A stretch of DNA of 10,620 nt from Spirochaetia bacterium. Lineage in GTDB: Bacteria; Spirochaetota; Spirochaetia; Treponematales; Breznakiellaceae. The translations under genes and the position numbers were made by a program. The stretch's first letter is position 1. Each line of letters starts with the position of its first letter. Below are positions 7,373 through 10,620 of this stretch, piece by piece. The notes under the pieces were generated by a model. That model saw only the letters and a list, made by a program, of their open reading frames with translations. It had not been told where the DNA came from and searched no databases. The DNA lies in NCBI GenBank assembly GCA_026002045.1, contig BOAV01000087.1:1-10620 (forward strand), read 5' to 3'.

Positions 7373-7446
7373 TGCATTAACCTCCTGATAGTTAATTAGC
7401 CTGATTAAAGGCCTTCCGGGCGCTTGCCCGTTTTAGTTCGTCCCTA

Positions 7447-8922
7447 TTAGGGATGCTCAAACAACGGTTCATATTCGTCAAAGAAAGCGCGTAAGCCGAT
7501 GTCCCGTTTCTGGAGCGGCGGACGAATGTCATCCATTTTCTGGCGGACATATCCGGGAATCTTGTCTCCCCACTGCATTGCGCGGTACAGACTCTCGGCG
7601 CACCACTCGTAGTGAGAATCAGTGTAGGCCCGGCGGGGGAATGCACAGCGGATCAGCTCATAGGGTGCAAGCTGAATTTTTTCAACGTTGGTCGGATCGG
7701 AACTGTCTTCCCGCCCACGGTGCAGGGAGTCCATGGAAGTAAAGCCGACGCCGCCTTCGATGTAGGCCTGTACGCAGAGCGCTGTGCCGGGACCGTTCTT
7801 CTTGGGGATATGGGGCAGACAGTATTCAGCCAAAATCCAGGCGCCCAGGGTACAGGCGGGATTGAAGGTTGCAACACCGCGGGCCTTGCAGGCATTGGCG
7901 AAAACATCGCATTGGCGCTGTTTGTCTTCGAGGTAATAATCGTTTACCCCTTCCATAATTCCAACCGCAAGGGCTTCAAGGTCGCGGCCCGCGAGACCGC
8001 CATAGGTCAGGAAACCGTCCATACGGATCAACTTTGGCTGAAGCTTCATATAATTGATCTTGTCCCGCACGGAAACAAAACCACCCATGTTGACCAGGCC
8101 GCACTTTTTTGCGCTCATGTGGGAAAGGTCGGCATAGCTCATCATTTCCTGTACGATCTCAAGACAGCTCTTGTCTCCATAACCGGCTTCATACTTCTTG
8201 ATGATCCAGGCGTTTTCGGAAATCCGGGCCACATCGAGGGAGAAGATCACGTCCCGCTTTTTGTACTTGTCGATGATCCGGCGCACTTCCCTGATGTTCG
8301 CCATGGACACGGGCTGTCCGGCGCAGAGGTTGTTGGGAGCTACCAGTTCAACAAAGCCAATTTTATCGGCGTTTTCCTTGAACAGCTGCTCCAGCTTCAC
8401 CGTATCAATGTTGCCCTTAAACCAGGAAGTATTTTTTTCGTCGTAATACTCCGGGCAGGTCATATCCATGGGGATCGCGTCATTGTAGTAACAATGAGCC
8501 CGGGTGGTGGTGAAGTGGCAGTTCGAGGGGACCAAGTCTCCGGCCTTCACAAACTCTTCATACACAATACCTTCACCGGAACGGCCCTGGTGGCTGGGAA
8601 GTATGTACTTCATGCCGGTAAAAGTTTGAAGCGCATCTTCCAGGCCATACCAGCTCTTGCAGTTGAAATAGCTTTCATCCCCGAGCCACATAGCGACCCA
8701 CTGCCGGTCACTCATCGCACTGGTGCCGGAATCGGTAACCATGTTTACATACACGTACTCCGCGGGCAGATTCGGCGCAGACCAGTTGTGCTGCTTGATG
8801 AGTTCTTTCCGCTGGGCACGGGTTGTGGGTTTAGTATATTCCACGACCTTTACCCGATACGGAGGAACCTGATTAAACGGAATGTCAGTTGGCGCCAGCA
8901 TTTCTTCGTTTGAAATTCGCAT
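7447..8922 (-). CDS. PLP-dependent beta-eliminating lyase (tryptophanase/tyrosine phenol-lyase family), copy 1
   Basis: First of two tandem lyases, 491 residues against about 456-471 for the studied tyrosine phenol-lyase and tryptophanase. The extra length is mainly at the N-terminus and in a C-terminal insertion (about residues 457-473). PLP machinery is complete: Tyr85, Gln112-Gly-Arg114 in SHQGR, Asn198 in NNLCAGQPVSMAN, Asp230 and Arg233 in SLDVAR, SAKK with the Schiff-base Lys273, and Arg430 in FPRR. HFTTTRAH (136-143) resembles tyrosine phenol-lyase, including the Thr that contacts the phenol. However, the ungapped block around Met397 has Met where that enzyme needs Arg381, and the tryptophanase Asp137/His463 equivalents are missing. 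A different or broader amino-acid substrate is therefore plausible. Start ATG has GGAGG at 8930-8934, 7 bases away. It is driven by a consensus-like sigma-70 promoter 62-90 bases upstream. The YheO-like regulator gene lies directly upstream on the same strand. No tnaC-like leader peptide is present. Confidence 0.88.
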   Translation of the reverse strand: MRISNEEMLAPTDIPFNQVPPYRVKVVEYTKPTTRAQRKELIKQHNWSAPNLPAEYVYVNMVTDSGTSAMSDRQWVAMWLGDESYFNCKSWYGLEDALQTFTGMKYILPSHQGRSGEGIVYEEFVKAGDLVPSNCHFTTTRAHCYYNDAIPMDMTCPEYYDEKNTSWFKGNIDTVKLEQLFKENADKIGFVELVAPNNLCAGQPVSMANIREVRRIIDKYKKRDVIFSLDVARISENAWIIKKYEAGYGDKSCLEIVQEMMSYADLSHMSAKKCGLVNMGGFVSVRDKINYMKLQPKLIRMDGFLTYGGLAGRDLEALAVGIMEGVNDYYLEDKQRQCDVFANACKARGVATFNPACTLGAWILAEYCLPHIPKKNGPGTALCVQAYIEGGVGFTSMDSLHRGREDSSDPTNVEKIQLAPYELIRCAFPRRAYTDSHYEWCAESLYRAMQWGDKIPGYVRQKMDDIRPPLQKRDIGLRAFFDEYEPLFEHP

Positions 8923-8983
8923 TTACTTACCTCCATAAATGTGATTAAAGATTAAATACTCGGTAACCCTTGTATTAATTAAA

Positions 8984-9012
8984 ATAATACGGCCAGGATC
9001 AGGTGTTGTCAA
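8984..9012 (-). promoter_or_regulatory. Sigma-70 promoter of the lyase genes
   Basis: Minus-strand -35 TTGACA (9007-9012, perfect consensus), 17-base spacer, -10 TATTAT (8984-8989, 5 of 6). Transcription would begin near 8977, giving a leader of about 55 bases before the copy 1 ATG. The -35 lies inside an 11-base palindrome TGTTGTCAACA (9004-9014), and the region just upstream (9015-9060) is almost pure A/T, as in an UP element. This is the strongest promoter in the window, suggesting high, possibly regulated expression. Confidence 0.88.
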
Positions 9013-9017
9013 CAATT

Positions 9018-9036
9018 TTTTTTAAGTATTAAAAAA
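9018..9036. promoter_or_regulatory. A/T 8-3-8 inverted repeat upstream of the lyase promoter
   Basis: TTTTTTAA-GTA-TTAAAAAA is a perfect palindrome with a 3-base centre, 5 bases upstream of the -35 box. It could be an operator for the neighbouring YheO-like regulator or simply part of an A/T-rich UP element; low-complexity sequence makes chance symmetry easy. Its 8-3-8 geometry equals that of the repeat before the symporter (5764-5782), though the bases differ. Confidence 0.35.
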
Positions 9037-9119
9037 TTTTTGTAAGGAAAAGCTAAATTTTTGTTTAGGTGAATTTGAAATAATAAAATCAGTAGAAATA
9101 CTAGGAATACTCCGGAAAC

Positions 9120-9812
9120 TCAGGAAGTCGCCTTGGCGGTACGGATTTCATCCAGATAATTATAAATACTGAATTTGGAAATGTTCATTCGTTTGGCTAA
9201 AAGGTTTACCACACCTTTTACAAGAAAAAGTCCCTTGGCGTCAAGTTCCGCAATTAGAGCAATCTTGTCATTTTTTTCCAGCGCGGCGAAAGAATACTGA
9301 CCCAGACGTTCGACAATAAATTCAGAAACGATATTATCAATAAACCCCTTAATATCGCTGGCTGAATACATCTTGCCCCCGGGAGGACGGCGGGCAGCAA
9401 GCTCAGTTTCGTCCTCGTCTTCCATCTTGTTCGAGCGGGTAAATTCTTCCAGAAAACTTATCATCATTTGTATATGAACAATATTGTGGTGTATGCAAAA
9501 ACAGGCCCGCGCCTTTTGTTTTTCTTCTTTAATAAAAAGCAGGGAAGAGCGGAGCACCAGCCCTGGATAGGATTTATTGATGAAACCGAATTCGTCGCGC
9601 TCCCCGTTTTGGGCAATATAATGGTTAATGAATTCCGGCAGGGGATCCCCCACCGCCGCAGATGTTAAGGTTCCGCTGAGGGCTCCTACGGTCCCGGAAA
9701 GCTTCTTGTGTTTGTGTTCCAGATTGTACAGAATGATCTGACAGGATTCCCCAAATTGGCTGCCAAGCATTTGCACGAGTTTATAGAATTGCTGTAATAC
9801 GATATCCTGCAT
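9120..9812 (-). CDS. YheO/DauR-like transcriptional regulator (PAS-like + HTH)
   Basis: DNA-binding regulator of 230 residues. Residues about 5-115 form a YheO-type PAS domain, recognisable by GSQFGESCQIILYNLEH and the later PGLVLRSSLLFIKEEKQK.RACFCIHHN. Residues about 128-150 are an acidic, then arginine/proline/glycine-rich linker (MEDEDETE...RRPPGGK). Residues about 175-224 are the family's C-terminal helix-turn-helix: KNDKIALIAELDAKGLF, then VKGVVNLLAKRMNISKFSIY and NYLDEIR, close to E. coli YheO (VADRLNISKHTVYLYIRQFK). Relatives such as DauR control amino-acid catabolism genes, which fits the lyases just downstream; activator or repressor action cannot be read from sequence. An in-frame TTG at 9816-9818 precedes the ATG, but it sits between the -10 and the ATG of a leaderless-type promoter, so I choose the ATG at 9810-9812. 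No Shine-Dalgarno is present. The gap to copy 1 is 197 bases and holds that gene's own promoter. Confidence 0.88.
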   Translation of the reverse strand: MQDIVLQQFYKLVQMLGSQFGESCQIILYNLEHKHKKLSGTVGALSGTLTSAAVGDPLPEFINHYIAQNGERDEFGFINKSYPGLVLRSSLLFIKEEKQKARACFCIHHNIVHIQMMISFLEEFTRSNKMEDEDETELAARRPPGGKMYSASDIKGFIDNIVSEFIVERLGQYSFAALEKNDKIALIAELDAKGLFLVKGVVNLLAKRMNISKFSIYNYLDEIRTAKATS

Positions 9813-9848
9813 TGTCAAAGCATAGCAAAAACCGGGAAGGTCTGTCTA
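9813..9848 (-). promoter_or_regulatory. Promoter of the YheO-like regulator, leaderless type
   Basis: Minus-strand -35 TAGACA (9843-9848), 18-base spacer ending in GTTTTTGC, -10 TATGCT (9819-9824) with extended-10 TG. The six bases TTGACA then separate the -10 from the ATG, so the predicted first transcribed base is the A of the start codon. It matches the purB promoter in both boxes, spacer length, T-run and distance to ATG. No Shine-Dalgarno sequence exists in between. Confidence 0.68.
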
Positions 9849-9884
9849 TCCCTTAACACCGCTGAGGCTATCTGGATCGCGATA

Positions 9885-9954
9885 AGGAGCGGCCACAGAT
9901 AAGAATTCCGTTGGTTCATATCTGAAAGACCTATTCGCCGGTTAAGCCGCTCCT
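9885..9954. repeat. Nested inverted repeats after the MATE gene
   Basis: AGGAGCGGC (9885-9893) pairs with GCCGCTCCT (9946-9954). Inside lies CAGATA (9896-9901) pairing with TATCTG (9919-9924). The outer right arm begins 5 bases after the MATE stop on the minus strand. A transcript could fold into a branched hairpin at the MATE 3' end, but no T tract follows, so a Rho-independent terminator is not supported. It fills most of the gap between the MATE gene and the regulator promoter. Confidence 0.5.
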
Positions 9955-9958
9955 GTCT

Positions 9959-10620
9959 TTACCCCTTGATCACGGACTTCCACTTCCCCGAGTTGTAGCG
10001 CATAAGCACCAGGAGCGATCGAAGCAGCTGATCAAGGATAAGTGCGATCCATGCGCCCCAAAGACTCCAATTGAGGGCCATCACCGTAATGCCCGCGATG
10101 CCGGGGCGTACCAATAGCACCGTAATAAAGGTGATCGCAGCAATACTGCGGGTATCCCCCGCGCCCCGCAGGGCTCCCGCAAGGATGAACTGTGAGGACT
10201 GAAATGGCAGCATGATGGCGACCATGCGCAGAATAAGGGATCCCATTTCGATGATCTGCAAACTCTCGGGATCGTGTCCCACATAGAGGGCCATGATCCG
10301 GCGGCCAAAGAAAACAAAGATCAGGGCCAAAACAACGGAGACTGCCAGCCCGATGCGGCGGGTACGGCTTGTGTAATACTCGGCCATGTCGGGGCGGCGT
10401 TTCCCCAGGCTCTGGCCGGTCAGGGCGGTGGCGGATACCGCAAGGGCCTGGCCTATCATAAAGGACATGGCCTGAATGTTCATGCAGGCCATGTGGGTAG
10501 CGTAAAGCATGGTCCCCAGGGATGTCACGATTTTGGTATAGGTTATCATCCCCACCCGCATGATGGCCTGCTCGGCCAGGGCGGGGAGGCCGATGCGGGT
10601 AATTGAACTGATGGTTTCCC
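9959..10620 (-). CDS. MATE-family multidrug/toxin efflux protein, C-terminal part
   Basis: Inner-membrane antiporter half that would export drugs or organic cations using a Na+ or H+ gradient. The frame is open to the right window edge, so the true start lies outside; the Met at 10561 is internal. Upstream of it the frame reads TISSITRIGLPALAEQAIMRVG, the usual entry into the second MatE domain, followed by KIVTSLGTMLYATHMACMNI and QALAVSATALTGQSLGKRRP, the typical family pattern. Later come LILRMVAIMLPFQSSQFILAG, GALRGAGDTR and NWSLWGAWIAL, also characteristic. About 220 residues and five to six membrane helices are visible; a whole protein would have about 440-470. It ends with TAA at 9959-9961, about 110 bases before the regulator promoter on the same strand. 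No functional link to the lyase genes is evident, although export of aromatic leaving groups is conceivable. Confidence 0.9.
   Translation of the reverse strand, partial: ETISSITRIGLPALAEQAIMRVGMITYTKIVTSLGTMLYATHMACMNIQAMSFMIGQALAVSATALTGQSLGKRRPDMAEYYTSRTRRIGLAVSVVLALIFVFFGRRIMALYVGHDPESLQIIEMGSLILRMVAIMLPFQSSQFILAGALRGAGDTRSIAAITFITVLLVRPGIAGITVMALNWSLWGAWIALILDQLLRSLLVLMRYNSGKWKSVIKG

Noticed and set aside
7417..7430. CGGGCGCTTGCCCG hairpin between the two lyase genes as a terminator
   Set aside because: Only a 5-pair stem, and the T-run lies on the plus-strand side, so it cannot terminate the minus-strand lyase transcript; no plus-strand gene is present here.
7612..8913. Plus-strand open frame of 433 codons opposite lyase copy 1, and a similar 382-codon one opposite copy 2 (6251-7399)
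   Set aside because: The two antisense proteins resemble each other only because the sense genes are paralogues; no ribosome site or family motif supports them.
8923..8977. A tnaC-like leader peptide before lyase copy 1
   Set aside because: The predicted 55-base leader contains no start codon followed by a short frame with Trp or Tyr; only the Shine-Dalgarno and gene start are present.

Overview
The window carries nine protein-coding genes and one transposase relic, about 55% G+C by eye, from a bacterium. Gene content (HtpG, a stand-alone JAMM protein, amino-acid lyases, MATE pump) and style suggest an anaerobic, amino-acid-fermenting bacterium, possibly a termite-gut treponeme-like spirochaete. 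That taxonomic guess is an inference with modest confidence; there is no rRNA or marker that fixes it.

Left part (1-1035, + strand): the 3' end of the chaperone gene htpG, followed 4 bases later by a small JAMM/MPN+ (M67) metallopeptidase-like gene. A short relic of an IS4-type transposase (about 1036-1152, - strand) fills the gap to the next gene.

Purine block (1137-4201, - strand): purB (adenylosuccinate lyase) then guaB (IMP dehydrogenase), enzymes of the two arms leaving IMP. They are separated by a striking 108-bp inverted-repeat element built from four plus four copies of a CACAGAG-like heptamer.

Amino-acid lyase block (4340-9818, - strand, transcribed right to left): a YheO/DauR-like PAS-HTH regulator, then two tandem, about 60% identical PLP beta-eliminating lyases of the tryptophanase/tyrosine phenol-lyase family, then a sodium:solute symporter ended by a strong intrinsic terminator. 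The first lyase has a textbook sigma-70 promoter. The simplest reading is a catabolic module: the symporter imports an amino acid, the lyases split it to pyruvate, ammonia and a leaving group, and the regulator senses a ligand. Both lyases keep the PLP machinery but carry neither the full tyrosine phenol-lyase nor the full tryptophanase substrate signature, so the substrate is open.

Right edge (9959-10620, - strand): the C-terminal part of a MATE-family efflux protein, cut by the window end.

A notable regulatory pattern: purB and the regulator gene share a T(A/G)GACA - 18 bp - TGCTATGCT promoter placed so close to an ATG without a Shine-Dalgarno sequence that their mRNAs are probably leaderless. 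The other complete genes on the - strand have clear Shine-Dalgarno sequences. No gene-free stretch exceeds 200 bases.
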